DNA of 15,075 bases from DASXIW01 sp036497785 (GTDB taxonomy: Bacteria > Pseudomonadota > Alphaproteobacteria > Acetobacterales > Acetobacteraceae): assembly GCA_036497785.1 (NCBI GenBank), contig DASXIW010000209.1, positions 1 to 15,075 on the forward strand, read 5' to 3'. The position numbers were made by a program, and so were the translations under genes. Under the pieces are notes generated by a model that did no database searches, was not told the DNA's origin, and worked only from the letters and a program-made list of their open reading frames with translations. This document shows positions 14,427-15,075 of the stretch, piece by piece (the first letter of the stretch is position 1; each line of letters starts with the position of its first letter).

Positions 14427-15075
14427 GCCTATTCCCTTCCGCGGCCGCCGGCGCCTCGGCGCCCAGGGCAGCAAGACGCGCCGAAGCTTTGGGCGCACGG
14501 CTGCCGCCGCTACTGGTGGCCGCCGAACGCGTCGCCGCAACCATCGCCCAGGGCGTTCATGGCCGCCGGCGCGTGGGTCAGGGCGACAGTTTCTGGCAAT
14601 ACCGCCCCTTCCTGCCCGGCGATGCCGCCACCAGCATCGACTGGCGCCAATCCGCCCGGTCCGACCGCGCCTTCGTCCGCGAGACGGAGTGGGAAGCGGC
14701 GCAGACCGTCTATCTCTGGCGTGACGGCTCGCCCAGCATGCGCTGGCGCTCGCGCCACGCCAGCACCGATAAGATCGAGCGCGCCAGCATACTGCTGCTC
14801 GCCCTCGCCTCTCTGCTACTGCGCGGCGGCGAGCGCGTGCGGCTGCTCGGGATGGAAAGCCGCCCTGTGGGCGGGCTGGACCGGATGGCGGCGGAGCTGG
14901 AGCGCGTGCCCGATGGCAACGGCCTGCCGCCGGAGACGCGTGTGCCACGCCATGCCCGCGTGGTGCTGATCGGCGATCTGCTCTCGCCGCTGGAACAGAT
15001 CCAGGCGGCGATCGGCCGGCTGGCCGCCATTCCGGTGAGCGGGCATCTGCTGCAGGTGCTCGACCCGGCGGAGGC
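14423..15075 (+). CDS. DUF58 domain protein, partial (continues past the right edge)
   Basis: The frame from the GTG at 14423 is open to the window end (217 codons and two bases) and has no stop. The start overlaps the moxR TGA as GTGA. The product has the DUF58 hallmark RPFLPGDAATSIDWRQSARS (61-80), then AFVRETEWEAA and a DxSxS-type MIDAS sequence DGSPSM (101-106), as expected for the vWA-like domain that partners a MoxR ATPase. A hydrophobic helix, ASILLLALASLLLRGG (121-136), follows. The N-terminal 25 residues are Ala/Arg-rich and poorly conserved. It is probably soluble; larger membrane-anchored DUF58 proteins exist, but no N-terminal membrane segments are seen. The C-terminal part is outside the window. 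Confidence 0.88.

Overview
The window looks like a piece of a high-GC alphaproteobacterial chromosome, most likely Rhodospirillales and possibly Acetobacteraceae. This is judged from the strong G/C third-position bias, the petABC genes of the alphaproteobacterial cytochrome bc1 type, and the block DUF1285 / CoA pyrophosphatase / DUF6111 / CCA-adding enzyme divergent from a MoxR-DUF58 pair. That placement is inference; no rRNA or other species marker is present. Most of the window is ordinary housekeeping sequence, densely packed, with many 1-4 base gene overlaps and GTG starts. I see no tRNA, rRNA, CRISPR array, insertion sequence or phage gene.

Layout. 1-729: two 5'-truncated chemoreceptor (MCP) signalling-domain fragments lie head to head, the right-hand one also frameshifted; this is the only clearly broken region. 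A perfect 15-bp hairpin (735-772) closes it. 793-6133, all on the minus strand and probably read right to left: petA, petB and petC (Rieske protein, cytochrome b, cytochrome c1), then a stable hairpin, mtnP (methylthioadenosine phosphorylase), and two overlapping membrane-protein genes, DUF969 and DUF979, which look like a two-part transporter. 6357-8510, plus strand: hemF (oxygen-dependent coproporphyrinogen oxidase), divergent from petA, then a membrane-anchored SPFH/prohibitin-type protein. 8539-10317, minus strand: an MsbA-like ABC exporter, converging on the SPFH gene across a shared terminator.

10459-13289, minus strand: a compact run of DUF1285 protein, NudL-type CoA pyrophosphatase, DUF6111 small membrane protein and CCA-adding enzyme, mostly joined by overlapping stop/start codons. 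Divergent from it, 13413-15075 on the plus strand, are a MoxR AAA+ ATPase and a DUF58 protein whose start overlaps the MoxR stop and which runs off the window.

How the genes work together: bc1 complex and heme synthesis share one divergent control region, so respiration and heme supply may be co-regulated. mtnP with the DUF969/DUF979 pair may form a small methylthioadenosine/adenine or amino-acid-derivative salvage unit (inference). The MoxR-DUF58 pair is the start of a typical MoxR/vWA chaperone cluster that continues beyond the right edge. I found no convincing wholly new system. The points most worth a second look are the head-to-head MCP junction, the mtnP-DUF969-DUF979 arrangement, the UNCG-capped hairpin before mtnP, and a sigma-54-like element before moxR.
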